Assembly (NCBI GenBank): GCA_963790575.1
Contig: CAWBPD010000032.1
Location: 128,481-192,480 of the forward strand
DNA: 64,000 nt
Direction of reading: 5' to 3'
DNA from: CAVTSA01 sp963790575
Lineage (GTDB): Bacteria > Chloroflexota > Dormibacteria > Dormibacterales > Dormibacteraceae
Both the position numbers and the translations under genes were made by a program. The number at the start of each line of letters is the position of its first letter. Positions within the stretch are counted from its first letter, which is position 1. Positions 41,925-50,951 of this stretch are shown here, in pieces. The notes under the pieces were generated by a model. The model searched no databases. It saw only the letters and a list, made by a program, of their open reading frames with translations, and was not told the origin of the DNA.

Positions 41925-42460
41925 TCCGGTGCCCGAGCTGCGGCCAGGAGCTGCCCGACCGGGCCAAGTACTGCGCTCGCTGCGGCGGGTCGGTGGCGGT
42001 GGCGCCCGCCTGGAGTGCCACCCCGACCGTACCTCCGCCGCCCGGGGCTCCGCCCGCGACCCGGGCCTTCTTCGGCCCCAGCGTGCAGGCGGCGCCGCGG
42101 GCTCCCGCGAGACGCAAGCGGGCGGTGCCGGTGTGGGTGCTGGTGCTCTTCTACGCGGGCGCGGCGCTCCCCCTCTTTGTCGGGCTCGACTTCCTGCTGG
42201 CGGCGGTGGAACCGCAGCTGGCCAATCCTCCTGGCTCCGGGTACAGCGACGCTCAGGTCCGGTCGTCGGCCGTCACCTTTGCGATCGGGCTGCTGAGCAT
42301 CGTCGCGGCACAGCTGGCGGCCGCCTTCGGCCTCACCTTCAACCGGCCCTGGGCGAAGGTGGTCGCGACCTTCGTGTGCATCGCCTGGATGCTGACGCTG
42401 CTCGGTATCCCGCTCTCCATCCTCGCCCTGACCACGATCTGGCGCCGCACCGAACCCTGA
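41921..42460 (+). CDS. Zinc-ribbon membrane protein
   Basis: A 179-aa protein from GTG 41921, overlapping the preceding stop (GTGA). It opens with a zinc ribbon (MIRCPSCGQELPDRAKYCAR then CGG), has a Pro-rich linker to about residue 65 and three hydrophobic segments: VPVWVLVLFYAGAALPLFVG, VTFAIGLLSIVAAQLAAAFG and VCIAWMLTLLGIPLSILAL. Function unknown. Zinc-ribbon plus membrane-helix proteins are frequent in GC-rich Gram-positives. Confidence 0.8.
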   Translation: MIRCPSCGQELPDRAKYCARCGGSVAVAPAWSATPTVPPPPGAPPATRAFFGPSVQAAPRAPARRKRAVPVWVLVLFYAGAALPLFVGLDFLLAAVEPQLANPPGSGYSDAQVRSSAVTFAIGLLSIVAAQLAAAFGLTFNRPWAKVVATFVCIAWMLTLLGIPLSILALTTIWRRTEP

Positions 42461-42486
42461 GCCCGCGGGAGGGCCGCTCCATAAGG

Positions 42487-42548
42487 CCCGATGGTGCACC
42501 AGCGGGTGGCAAAAGGTCGCGCGAAGGGCCCGCTGGTGCACCAACGGG
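42487..42548. repeat. Paired-palindrome element E10
   Basis: CCCGATGGTGCACCAGCGGG (42487-42506) and CCCGCTGGTGCACCAACGGG (42529-42548), centres 42 bp apart. Same half-site type as E6. It lies between convergent genes. Confidence 0.8.
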
Positions 42549-42568
42549 TGCTAACGGCGAGCGAGGAG

Positions 42569-43792
42569 TCAGCGTTCGGGGCCGGTGCTCGTCCCCAGGT
42601 AGAGGAAGCTGGGGCTGCTCTCGGCACCTCCGGTGTAGACCTCCAGCGCGTGGCCGATCCAGCCCGCCACCCGGGCCAGCGCGAAGATCGCCTCCGAGGA
42701 ACCGCGGACCATGCCGGTGGTGCGCGCGAGCGCCGCCAGCGCGAAGTCGACGTTGGGCTGGGGCAGCCCGCGCCCGGCGGTGGTCCGGAGGATTTCCTCC
42801 ACCACCTGCATCCCGGGCGCCTCCGGGGCCGCCTCCCGCAGCCGCTGGAGCAGCACCCGGGCACGAGGGTCGCCGGCGCGGTGCGAGCGGTGGCCGAACC
42901 CGGGCAGCCGGTCGCCGCGGCGCAGACGTTCGCCGATCGTCCAGGCAGCGCGCTGCGGTAGGGAAACCTCGGCCAGCAGGTCCTCGGCGGGCAGCGAGGC
43001 GACGGCGTGGTATGGCCCCCCGAGCGCGGAGAGACCGACCGAGACCACCGAGTAGGGGTCGGCGAAGAGGGATGCGGTGAGGCGCGCGGAGAGCGTCGAC
43101 AGGCTCAGCTCGTGGTCGATGAGAAGGATCAGCGCCGCGTCAAGCAGCTGCAGGAACAGCGGGCTGGGTGGCGTCGACGCCAGCCGGGGCCAGAGCCGGC
43201 CCGCGATCGAACGATCGTGCGTCGACTCCTCGCCCACCAGCGGGAGGCTGTCCACCAGCGCCGCGATCAGCCGCCGGCCCGACATCTCGACTGCCTCCTG
43301 CGAGGTGTCGTAGCGCAGCGGGTCGGTGGGCGCGATGGCGGGGACGGTGACCCGGAAGCGGTCCATCGGCAAGGTCGCCACCGGAAGGGCCGCCTGGACC
43401 GCGTGCCCGGTGGCGAGCGCGGCGTGGTCCGACTCCCAGGGCATCTCGGGCGTCAGCTGCCGGCCGGTCCAGAGCCAGAGCGCGGCCTGCTCGAAGGTGG
43501 TGGTGTCCACCATCTCGAGCACGTCCCGGCCGCGGAAGCGGATCGTCGAGGGTTCCACCGACGTGAGCACGGAGCGAACCGCCATCGACGTCGGTGACAC
43601 GGCCGCACGCCCGCGCTGGCGGAGATGCTCCACGTCCGCCAGCGAGAACCGGCTGCGCCCGTCGCGAGCCCGGCGGCGGCGGATGAGACCACGGCTGACA
43701 TAGGCGTAGAGAGTGGCCGGCTTCACTCCCAGCCGCGCCACCGCCTCGTCCCGGGTCAGCTCGGGCTCGGTTCCCCCGTCTCGCAAATCCAC
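42569..43792 (-). CDS. HTH domain fused to a citrate synthase-like domain
   Basis: A 407-aa protein. Residues 10-65 form a MerR/excisionase-type helix-turn-helix (TRDEAVARLGVKPATLYAYV, RDGRSRFSLADVEHLRQ). The rest is citrate synthase fold. The three catalytic positions are kept (GPYH for the first His, FGHR, NVDF), but the HGGANE block reads HAVASL and the C-terminal RPRxxYxG arginine region reads SPSFLYLG, so citrate/CoA contacts are altered. A metabolite-sensing regulator of gltA, its divergent neighbour, is likely. Similar fusions are known in Actinobacteria. GTG 43792 has GAGGAGG upstream. Confidence 0.88.
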   Translation of the reverse strand: MDLRDGGTEPELTRDEAVARLGVKPATLYAYVSRGLIRRRRARDGRSRFSLADVEHLRQRGRAAVSPTSMAVRSVLTSVEPSTIRFRGRDVLEMVDTTTFEQAALWLWTGRQLTPEMPWESDHAALATGHAVQAALPVATLPMDRFRVTVPAIAPTDPLRYDTSQEAVEMSGRRLIAALVDSLPLVGEESTHDRSIAGRLWPRLASTPPSPLFLQLLDAALILLIDHELSLSTLSARLTASLFADPYSVVSVGLSALGGPYHAVASLPAEDLLAEVSLPQRAAWTIGERLRRGDRLPGFGHRSHRAGDPRARVLLQRLREAAPEAPGMQVVEEILRTTAGRGLPQPNVDFALAALARTTGMVRGSSEAIFALARVAGWIGHALEVYTGGAESSPSFLYLGTSTGPER

Positions 43793-43841
43793 GTACCGCC
43801 TCCTCGCCCGAACACCCTTTACAGTGAAATGGATGCCGGAC

Positions 43842-43887
43842 GTTGACTACCAATCAATCTTGATGTTGACGACCTCAACCTGTCAAG
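43842..43887. promoter_or_regulatory. Candidate operator between gltA and the HTH-citrate synthase gene
   Basis: GTTGAC occurs at 43842-43847 and 43865-43870, and the inverted GTCAAG at 43882-43887. TTGAC-N12-GTCAA forms the main inverted repeat, in a gap that is otherwise AT-richer than the window. Confidence 0.5.
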
Positions 43888-43964
43888 CTTGGAAGCAGTA
43901 ACGGACCGAGACGCGGAGAGCGCCGATCGTCCACGGTTCAGCGACTCAGGAGGCTGATCAGGAG

Positions 43965-45275
43965 ATGGAGAGCGAGAAGGCCGGGAACACCGCCACCGCG
44001 ACGGCCCCGGCATTGCACGTCACCGACGAGCGGACGAGGCGTGAGTACACACTGCCCATCCAGCAAGACGCGGTCCGGGCCGCCGACCTGCACAAGATCA
44101 AGGTCGACCCCGACGACTTCGGACTCGTCACCTACGACCCCGGGTTCACCGCCACCGCCGCCTGCAAGTCGGCCATCACCTTCATCGACGGCGACCAAGG
44201 GATCCTGGAGTACCGGGGCTATCCGATCGACCAGATCGCCGAACGCTCCAGCTTCGAGGAAGTCTGCTATCTCCTTCACGAGGGACGGCTGCCGTCGGCG
44301 GACGAGCTGGCCGCGTACCGGCAGGACCTGGCCGAAGCGAGCCAGGTGCCGGAGAGTCTGCTCCACGCGTTCGAAACCCTGCCCGACGGCATGCACCCGA
44401 TGGGGCTGCTGGGGTCGCTGGTCTCGGCGCTGGGGGCGTTCCACCCCGAGGCGCGGGAGGTGAAGGACCCGGACAACGACAAGGAGCAGGCCCGCCGCCT
44501 GATCGCCGAGGTGCCGACGCTGGCCGCCGCCGCCTACCGAGTGCACAAGGGCGAGAAGGCGCTGCAGGCGAACCCGGAGCTGCCGTACGTCGAGCGGTTC
44601 CTGGTCATGCTGTTCGCCGACGGCCCAGAGTGGCGGCCCGACCCGCGCGTGGTCACCGCGCTGGACAAGCTGTTCATCCTTCACGCCGACCACGAGCAGA
44701 ACTGCTCCACCAGCACGGTGCGCGTGATCGGAAGCGCCGAGGCGGACCCGTACGCCTCCGTCTCGGGTGGGATCCAGGCCCTCTCCGGCCCGCTGCACGG
44801 CGGCGCCAATGAGGAGGTGCTGCGGATGCTGCGCGAGATCGGGTCCAAGGACCGGATCCCGAGCTTCATCGACGAGGTCAAGGGCGGCCGGCGGCGGTTG
44901 ATGGGCTTCGGCCACCGCGTCTACAAGTCCTACGACCCCCGTGCCAAGGTGATCAAGGCCGCTGCCGAGGCGGTGTTCGAGGTGACCGGCGTCAATCCGC
45001 TGCTCGAGATCGCCGGCGAGCTGGAACAGATCGCGCTCCACGACGACTACTTCATCTCGCGGCGGCTCTATCCGAACGTCGACTTCTACTCGGGGTTGAT
45101 CTACGAGGCGCTCGGCTTCCCGCCCGAGATGTTCACGGTGCTGTTCGCGGTCGGACGCACGCCAGGGTGGACCGCCCACTGGCTGGAGTTGATGAGCGAC
45201 CCCGACCGGAAGATCGCGCGCCCGCGCCAGCTCTACACCGGCGAGCGCGGAATCCCCTTCCCGACCCGCACCTAG
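43965..45275 (+). CDS. gltA: Citrate synthase
   Basis: Condenses oxaloacetate and acetyl-CoA. The 436-aa type II-like enzyme shows catalytic residues in SGPLHGGANEEVLRML (first His), GFGHRVYKSYDPRAK (second His) and PNVDFYSGLIYEAL (Asp), plus RPRQLYTGERG near the end. ILEYRGYPIDQIAE is in the N-terminal part. AGGAG precedes ATG 43965. It probably feeds the TCA cycle with the sucCD operon at 30 kb. Confidence 0.96.
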   Translation: MESEKAGNTATATAPALHVTDERTRREYTLPIQQDAVRAADLHKIKVDPDDFGLVTYDPGFTATAACKSAITFIDGDQGILEYRGYPIDQIAERSSFEEVCYLLHEGRLPSADELAAYRQDLAEASQVPESLLHAFETLPDGMHPMGLLGSLVSALGAFHPEAREVKDPDNDKEQARRLIAEVPTLAAAAYRVHKGEKALQANPELPYVERFLVMLFADGPEWRPDPRVVTALDKLFILHADHEQNCSTSTVRVIGSAEADPYASVSGGIQALSGPLHGGANEEVLRMLREIGSKDRIPSFIDEVKGGRRRLMGFGHRVYKSYDPRAKVIKAAAEAVFEVTGVNPLLEIAGELEQIALHDDYFISRRLYPNVDFYSGLIYEALGFPPEMFTVLFAVGRTPGWTAHWLELMSDPDRKIARPRQLYTGERGIPFPTRT

Positions 45276-45286
45276 ACTCGGCAGCG

Positions 45287-45386
45287 CCCGATTGCCGGCA
45301 CTCAGGGTGTGCTAGCGGCCGGGAAGTGCCCGAATGCCGGCACTCAGGGTGTGCTAGGCCCGGGAAGTGCCCGAATGCCGGCACTC
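45287..45386. repeat. Paired-palindrome element E11, three units
   Basis: CCCGATTGCCGGCACTC (45287-45303), CCCGAATGCCGGCACTC (45329-45345) and the same at 45370-45386. Spacing of centres is 42 then 41 bp. The spacers are also alike (GGGTGTGCTAG...GGGAAGTG). It is the reverse complement of E8 and lies between convergent genes. Confidence 0.82.
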
Positions 45387-45684
45387 AGGATGTGCTACGC
45401 GTTCGATCGTCCATGGCCTCGAGCTGACCGCGCACGATGGCCGACGCGCCGGCGCGCAGGTGCGGGTATGAGAGCAGCGCGAGTGGGTCCAGCACTGCCA
45501 GGAGCGCTCCTGCTCGCTCCTGCTCCGGCGAGCCGTGCTGCGAGAGACCGACGGCCAGCCTCGCCACCTCGGTCGCCGCCGCGGCGAGCGTCAAGCCCTC
45601 GCTCACGAGGCAGGCGTCGTCGTCCGCCGGCTCGCCGAGGTGCTCGAAGAGACGGTCGAGCTGCAGCAGATCGTCCTCGGTCAT
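45385..45684 (-). CDS. Hypothetical protein, 99 aa
   Basis: Acidic, helical small protein (LLQLDRLFEHLGEPADDDAC, LTLAAAATEVARLAVGLSQH, LAVLDPLALLSYPHLRAGAS). Its ATG overlaps the stop of the 400-aa gene upstream by 4 bp. Its C-terminal residues approach the E11 repeat. No family is recognised; it is probably co-expressed with and related in function to its neighbour. Confidence 0.6.
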   Translation of the reverse strand: MTEDDLLQLDRLFEHLGEPADDDACLVSEGLTLAAAATEVARLAVGLSQHGSPEQERAGALLAVLDPLALLSYPHLRAGASAIVRGQLEAMDDRTRSTS

Positions 45685-46883
45685 CGGAGCCGGGATTCCA
45701 GACCCAGATCGGCCTCCAGTGCGGCCACCGTTCGCTCCAGCGTGATGTGCGCCCCGTTGGTGTCGAAGACGTCGTCCTCGTTGTCCTCCTCATCCTCATC
45801 CTCCCGCTGCGCACCCCGAGCGTCACCGTCGGAGACGAGGGCTGCAGCCCGCAGGCGGTTCGTCACGTCGAGCGGGGGGGCGTTCTCCAACCTGAGCAGA
45901 GCGTTGATGGTCAGCAGTTGAGCGGCACCGCGTGCGATCCAGGCGGCGTCGGCAGGCTCCTCAACGGTGCGCAGGATGCGATCCAGGTGCCGGATCCGCC
46001 GGGCGACGTCGCCGATCTCCTGTTCGTCCTCCAGCTCGTCGCCCTCCTCCTCCTCCTCGCCCTCCTCCGCGAACACGTCGTCCATCTCGTCGTCCGGATC
46101 ATCGAAGGGCCGAAAGAAGAGCAGCGGGTTGATGTCCGCCTCGCGGTCGTCGTGCGCCACGTGCTTGTCGACGGCGGCGAGGAGGGCCGTCGCGAGCATG
46201 GGGAACATCGAGTCCTCCTCGTCCCTCTGCCGGGCAGGCACCCCGAGCACGGTCGCGGCGACCTCGGCACTGAGCGCGACCGCAGCCCCCAAACCCATTT
46301 GATCGTCGGTGCCGTCGATCCCGAGCGCCGCCTCGTGATGCTGGAGCTCACGGGCGACCGCAGCCACGTCGGAAACCAGGCTGCGCTCGCCGCCTCGCAC
46401 CCGAAGGCGGGCGGCAAGCGAGCGCAGGCGGCGCGGCAGGTCAGACGAGGAAGGCGCCGGCGAGGGTCGAGGCGCTGATCCCTCGCGCTGTTCGAACTCC
46501 TGGGTCAGAATTGCGATCTGCTCGCGGACCGCGGGCGCCAGGCCGCCTTCGCGCAGGACATACCAGGCGAAGCTCGGTGCCGGTCCCTGCACCAGCGCCG
46601 CGATGAGCAGGCGGCTGGCTTCCTCCCTCTCGTCCGGGCCCGCGGCCAGGCTTCCCCAGGGAAGCAGGAGGCCCAGCTGCTCCCTCGCGAGTCCGAAGCG
46701 GTCGGGGAGGCGGCGCTCGGCGATCTGGGACTCCAGGTCGAGGTACTCGTCGATCCGCTCGGCGAGCGGCTCCCTCAGCGCGGCCGCCAGCTCGGCACGG
46801 CGCAAGGCCGAGGCGAGTGGCCGCGGGCCCGCCGAGCTCCTGACCCCGCCACGGCGTCGCCGTGATGACCGAGACCTGGGCAC
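45681..46883 (-). CDS. Hypothetical acidic protein, 400 aa
   Basis: No family recognised. The N-terminus is basic (PRSRSSRRRRGG), then mostly helical (ALREPLAERIDEYLDLESQI, LREGGLAPAVREQIAILTQE). The second half has a strongly acidic run (AEEGEEEEEGDELEDEQE, about residues 270-290) and another near the end (REDEDEEDNEDD). No signal peptide or membrane segment. It is divergent from gatC; the 76-bp gap carries the gatC promoter. The start may lie further in, as the first 25 residues are low complexity. Confidence 0.6.
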   Translation of the reverse strand: MPRSRSSRRRRGGVRSSAGPRPLASALRRAELAAALREPLAERIDEYLDLESQIAERRLPDRFGLAREQLGLLLPWGSLAAGPDEREEASRLLIAALVQGPAPSFAWYVLREGGLAPAVREQIAILTQEFEQREGSAPRPSPAPSSSDLPRRLRSLAARLRVRGGERSLVSDVAAVARELQHHEAALGIDGTDDQMGLGAAVALSAEVAATVLGVPARQRDEEDSMFPMLATALLAAVDKHVAHDDREADINPLLFFRPFDDPDDEMDDVFAEEGEEEEEGDELEDEQEIGDVARRIRHLDRILRTVEEPADAAWIARGAAQLLTINALLRLENAPPLDVTNRLRAAALVSDGDARGAQREDEDEEDNEDDVFDTNGAHITLERTVAALEADLGLESRLR

Positions 46884-46946
46884 CGCACCATTCTGGTCCC
46901 TGGGGGCGCCGGACCGCAGGCCCCGGCCCCGGGGGCAGCGGTCGCC

Positions 46947-46952
46947 TAGAAT
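46947..46952 (+). promoter_or_regulatory. -10 box of the gatCAB operon, leaderless layout
   Basis: TAGAAT ends exactly 7 nt before the gatC GTG. No Shine-Dalgarno. This is the clearest of the leaderless promoters in the window. Confidence 0.6.
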
Positions 46953-46959
46953 CCGCCGC

Positions 46960-47256
46960 GTGCCCCTCTCCGCCGACGACGTTCGGCATGTCGCACTCCT
47001 GGCCCGGCTCGGTCTGGAAGCCGGAGAGGAGGCGTTCTACGCGGAGCAGCTGGGCGCCATCCTGACCGTCATCGACCACCTCCAGGAAGTCGACGTCGAC
47101 CACATCTCGCCCACCGCTCAGGTGGTGCCGCTCCAGGCCCGTCTGCGCCCGGACGAGCCGCGCCCGGGCCTCACGCAGGAGCAGGCCCTGGCGGGTGCGC
47201 CCGAGGTGGAGGACGGCTTCTTCGTCGTCAAGGCGATCCAGGAACCCGAGCCGTGA
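46960..47256 (+). CDS. gatC: Asp/Glu-tRNA(Asn/Gln) amidotransferase subunit C
   Basis: A 98-aa subunit that stabilises GatA on GatB. LSADDVRHVALLARLGLEAG, YAEQLGAILTVIDHLQEVDV, then LRPDEPRPGLTQEQALAGAP and FFVVKAI fit the family throughout. GTG 46960 starts 7 nt after TAGAAT. Stop overlaps the gatA GTG by 4 bp. Confidence 0.95.
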   Translation: MPLSADDVRHVALLARLGLEAGEEAFYAEQLGAILTVIDHLQEVDVDHISPTAQVVPLQARLRPDEPRPGLTQEQALAGAPEVEDGFFVVKAIQEPEP

Positions 47257-48728
47257 CCGCGACGGAGATCACGACCCTTGATCTCCAGACCCTCCGGCCC
47301 AAGCTCCGACACCGTGAGCTTTCGGCGGCCGAGGTACTGGACGCCCACCTGGATGTGGTTCGCGAACGTGAGCCGGTCCTGCACGCCTACCTCCGGGAGA
47401 CCGAGAACCTGGCGCGCGAACAGGCCGCGGCCGCCGACCGGGCGCTGCGGGCGGGGGACGGCCTGACGCCTCTCACCGGCGTCCCCATCGCCCTCAAAGA
47501 CGTGCTCTGTGTGGAGGGCGTGGAGATCACGGCCGGATCCAGGATCCTGGCCGGCTACCACCCGCCCTACGACGCGACGGCGGTCGCGCGCCTGCGCGAG
47601 GCGGGGGCCGTCTTCGTCGGGATCACCAACTGCGATGAGTTCGCGATGGGAAGCTCGACCGAGAACTCGGGTTACGGGCCCACGCGGCACCCGCTGGCTT
47701 CGGGCCGGGTTCCCGGTGGCAGCTCGGGCGGCAGCGCGGTCGCGGTCGCGGCTGGGGAAGCCGTCCTCTCACTGGGCACCGACACCGGTGGCTCGATCCG
47801 GCAGCCGGCGGCGCTTTGCGGAGTGGTCGGGATGAAGCCCACCTACGGCCGCGTCAGCCGGCGGGGGCTGATCGCGTTCGCTTCCAGCCTGGATCAGATC
47901 GGGCCCTTCGCCCGGTCGGTGCGCGACGCCGCCGACCTGCTCACCGTCATCTCCGGGCTCGATCCCCTCGACTCCACCAGCGCCGACCGGCCGCTCGACC
48001 TGCACCAGGAGCTGGACGCGGGGGTGGAGGGGCTGCGGCTGGGGGTGCCCAAGGAGTACTTCGGGGTCGAGGGCACCGAGCCGGGCGTGCTGGCCGCCGT
48101 CCACGAGGCGCTGCGCCGGCTCGAGCGGGCCGGCGCCGAGCTGGTCGACGTCGAGCTCCCGCACACCGACTACGGACTCGCCGCGTACTACATCATCGCG
48201 CCCGCCGAGGCCTCCTCCAACCTGGCCCGGTTCGACGGCGTGCGTTACGGCCGGCGCGACGAGGACGGCACCAACCTGCTCCAGACCTACCTGCGCACGC
48301 GACGGCAGGGGATGGGGCCGGAGGTCAGGCGCCGGGTCATGCTCGGGACCTACGCCCTCTCCTCGGGGTACTACGACGCCTACTACCTGCGGGCCCAGAA
48401 GGTACGCACCTTGATCGCGCAGGACTTCGAGCGGGCCTTCCGGCACTGCGACGTGATCGTGAGCCCGACCGCGCCCGGCGTCGCCTTCCGCCTCGGGGCC
48501 AAGATGGGTGACCCGGTCCAGATGTACCTCAACGACGTGTTCACCCTGGGCGGCAACCTGGCCGGACTCCCCGGTGTCTCGGTGCCGTGCGGGACCGCCG
48601 CCGCGCCCGACGCCGAGGACGGTGAGCCCCCACTGCCGGTCGGCCTGCAGGTGCTGGCCCCGCAGTGGGAGGACGCACGTGCGCTCCGGGTGGCGCGCGC
48701 GTACGAGGTGGTGCGAGATGCGGAGTGA
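47253..48728 (+). CDS. gatA: Asp/Glu-tRNA(Asn/Gln) amidotransferase subunit A
   Basis: Amidase subunit, 491 aa, releasing ammonia from glutamine to amidate Glu-tRNA(Gln) or Asp-tRNA(Asn). The Ser-cisSer-Lys triad is visible: GVPIALKDVLCVEG (Lys), PGGSSGGSAVAVAAGEAVLS and GTDTGGSIRQPAALCG (Ser residues). The rest (PTYGRVSRRGLIAFASSLDQ, IGPFARSVRDAA) is typical. GTG 47253 is coupled to gatC. The presence of GatCAB suggests no separate GlnRS or AsnRS need be encoded. Confidence 0.96.
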   Translation: MTATEITTLDLQTLRPKLRHRELSAAEVLDAHLDVVREREPVLHAYLRETENLAREQAAAADRALRAGDGLTPLTGVPIALKDVLCVEGVEITAGSRILAGYHPPYDATAVARLREAGAVFVGITNCDEFAMGSSTENSGYGPTRHPLASGRVPGGSSGGSAVAVAAGEAVLSLGTDTGGSIRQPAALCGVVGMKPTYGRVSRRGLIAFASSLDQIGPFARSVRDAADLLTVISGLDPLDSTSADRPLDLHQELDAGVEGLRLGVPKEYFGVEGTEPGVLAAVHEALRRLERAGAELVDVELPHTDYGLAAYYIIAPAEASSNLARFDGVRYGRRDEDGTNLLQTYLRTRRQGMGPEVRRRVMLGTYALSSGYYDAYYLRAQKVRTLIAQDFERAFRHCDVIVSPTAPGVAFRLGAKMGDPVQMYLNDVFTLGGNLAGLPGVSVPCGTAAAPDAEDGEPPLPVGLQVLAPQWEDARALRVARAYEVVRDAE

Positions 48729-50118
48729 CTGGGAGGCGGTGATCGGCATGGAGGTGCACGCCCAAGTGGCGACGCGCTCCAAGATGTTCTGCCGCTGCTC
48801 AAGCGACTACCTGGCGTTCCCGCCCAATGGGGACGTCTGCGAGGTCTGTCTGGGCATGCCCGGCGTGCTGCCAGTGGTCAACGAGCGGGCCCTGGAACTG
48901 GTCACCCGCGCGGCGCTGGCCCTCAACTGCACCATCGCCGAGCACACCAAGTTCGACCGCAAGAACTACTTCTACCCCGACCTCCCCAAGGGTTACCAGA
49001 TCAGCCAGTACGACCTCCCGCTCTCCTACCGGGGTTACCTCGACCTCGACGGACACCGGATCCGGATCACCCGCGTCCACATGGAGGAGGACACGGGGAA
49101 GCTCCTCCACGCCGGGGACGCGCTCCAGCACGCGCAGTCCTCGCTGGTCGACCTGAACCGTGCCGGGGTGCCGCTGATGGAGATCGTGAGCGAGCCCGAC
49201 CTGCGCTCGGCCGAAGAGGCACGCGACTACGCGATGACCCTGCGGGCGATCCTGCGCGCGGTCGGCGCGTCTGAGGCCGACATGGAAAAGGGGCAGCTGC
49301 GCGCCGAGGCCAACGTCTCGGTGCGACGGGTGGGGGACGAGCGCCTGGGGGTCAAGACCGAGCTCAAGAACATCAACTCCTTCCGTGCCCTGTACCGGGC
49401 GGTCGCGTACGAGATCGAGCGCCAGATCGGCGAGCTGGAGGCGGGCCGCACCGTGGTTCAGGAGACACGGGGATGGTCGGAGCCCGGTCAGCGCACCTTC
49501 TCGCAGCGGGGGAAGGAGGGGGCCGAGGACTACCGCTACTTCCCCGAGCCCGATCTGCCGCCGCTCACCATCGATCCCGCCTGGGTGGAGTCGCTCCAAC
49601 GGTCGCTGCCCGAGCTCCCGCACCTCCGGAGGCGCCGGCTGCAGGACCAGTACACGCTGTCCGAGTTCGACGCCCAGCAGCTGGTGCAGGAGGCCGCGAC
49701 CGCCGATCTTTTCGAGGCCACGGTGGCCGCGGGCGCACCGGCCAAGACCACCGCCAACTGGATCATCGGGGAGAGCCCCGGGCTGGACGCCGCGCGGCTG
49801 GCCGAGCTGCTCTCGCTGGTCGACGCCGGCACCATCAACCGCGACCAGGGGCTCGAGGTCCTGCGTGAGTCGGAGCACAGCGGGGAAGCGCCAAAAGCGA
49901 TCGTGGGGAGGTTGGGGCTGGCCCAGGAGAGTGACACCGATGCGCTCAGCGCCGTCGTCGATGCGCTGGTGGCCGAGGACGGACAGGCGGTCCGCGACTA
50001 CCGGGCCGGCAACCAGCGTGCTTTACAGGCGCTGATGGCGGAGATCCGGCAGCGCACCGGAGGGCGGGCCAACATGAAGCTTGCCACCTCGCTGCTCCGT
50101 GAGCGCCTGAGTTCGTGA
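48718..50118 (+). CDS. gatB: Asp/Glu-tRNA(Asn/Gln) amidotransferase subunit B
   Basis: The 466-aa kinase-like and tRNA-binding subunit. VIGMEVHAQVATRSKMFCRC, GDVCEVCLGMPGVLPVVN (zinc Cys residues), FDRKNYFYPDLPKGYQISQY, HMEEDTGKLLH and DLNRAGVPLMEIVSEPDLRS match GatB. The C-terminal GatB/YqeY tail (NRDQGLEVLRESEHSGEAPK) is present. ATG 48718 overlaps the gatA 3' end by 11 bp. Confidence 0.96.
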   Translation: MRSDWEAVIGMEVHAQVATRSKMFCRCSSDYLAFPPNGDVCEVCLGMPGVLPVVNERALELVTRAALALNCTIAEHTKFDRKNYFYPDLPKGYQISQYDLPLSYRGYLDLDGHRIRITRVHMEEDTGKLLHAGDALQHAQSSLVDLNRAGVPLMEIVSEPDLRSAEEARDYAMTLRAILRAVGASEADMEKGQLRAEANVSVRRVGDERLGVKTELKNINSFRALYRAVAYEIERQIGELEAGRTVVQETRGWSEPGQRTFSQRGKEGAEDYRYFPEPDLPPLTIDPAWVESLQRSLPELPHLRRRRLQDQYTLSEFDAQQLVQEAATADLFEATVAAGAPAKTTANWIIGESPGLDAARLAELLSLVDAGTINRDQGLEVLRESEHSGEAPKAIVGRLGLAQESDTDALSAVVDALVAEDGQAVRDYRAGNQRALQALMAEIRQRTGGRANMKLATSLLRERLSS

Positions 50119-50951
50119 ACGAGGGTCCGACGACCGCCGGCCGGCCCGACGTGTGGATCGACGGCCACGTCCACACCCAGTTCTCGTGGGATGCGGAGCG
50201 TGGCGACATGGAGGCCACCTGCCGGCGGGCGGTGGAGATCGGGCTGCCGGCGCTCGCCTTCACCGAGCACGCCGACTATGTGCAGGGCGTCCACGAAGGT
50301 CTACGCCCGCTCGATACCAGGGCGTACGTGGAGGAGCTGGAGCGCTGCCGCGGGCAGTTCCCGGACCTGCGCATCCTCTCCGGCGTCGAACTCGGCGAAC
50401 CGCACCAGCACCCGGCCGAGGCCGCGAAGGCGCTCTCCGAGGTCGAGCCCGACCGCATCCTGGGGTCGGTGCACGTGGTGTCCTGGCGGGGCACGGTGCT
50501 CGACGGCAGCCAGATCCGGCAGATCCCGGCCCCGGAGGTACCGGCCTTCGAGCGCGCCCATCTGGAGGAGACGCTGCGGCTGGTGGAGAGCGATGCCTCC
50601 TTCCAGGTGCTGGCACATCTCGACTACACCAAGCGGTATTGGCCCCACGACGAGACCCCGTTCCGCGAGGAGGACTTCGAGGAGGAGCTGCGGGCGGTGC
50701 TGCGGGCGCTCGTACGCCGGGACGGCGTGCTCGAGGTCAACACCACGCGCGGCATCGAGCACCGGCGCGGCCTCTGTCCCGGTCCCACCACGCTGCACTG
50801 GTGGCATCAAGAGGGAGGGCGGGCGATCGCCTTCGGCTCCGACTCGCACGTCCCGGAATTGATCGCGGCCGGCTTCCAGGAGGCGGGCCAGGTGGCGGAG
50901 GCGGCGGGCTTCCGCCCCAGCGACGACCCCGCGGGATACTGGCTGCGATGA
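50115..50951 (+). CDS. PHP-domain phosphatase (histidinol-phosphatase-like)
   Basis: A 278-aa PHP protein: IDGHVHTQFSWDAERGD, FTEHADYVQGVH, LSGVELGE, RILGSVHVV, LAHLDYTKRYWPHD, VLEVNTTRG and FGSDSHVP supply the metal ligands in the expected order. This is the layout of HisJ/HisK-type histidinol phosphatases, but other his genes are absent, so the substrate is unproven. GTG 50115 is coupled to gatB; its stop overlaps the next gene (ATGA). Confidence 0.88.
   Translation: MNEGPTTAGRPDVWIDGHVHTQFSWDAERGDMEATCRRAVEIGLPALAFTEHADYVQGVHEGLRPLDTRAYVEELERCRGQFPDLRILSGVELGEPHQHPAEAAKALSEVEPDRILGSVHVVSWRGTVLDGSQIRQIPAPEVPAFERAHLEETLRLVESDASFQVLAHLDYTKRYWPHDETPFREEDFEEELRAVLRALVRRDGVLEVNTTRGIEHRRGLCPGPTTLHWWHQEGGRAIAFGSDSHVPELIAAGFQEAGQVAEAAGFRPSDDPAGYWLR

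Noticed and set aside
43843..43894. Sigma-70 promoter for gltA from the TTGAC words
   Set aside because: No acceptable -10 hexamer at 16-18 nt; the words are better explained as operator repeats.
45287..45386. CRISPR-like array of three repeats
   Set aside because: The spacers resemble each other, there are only three units, the repeats are 17 bp, and no cas genes are present.
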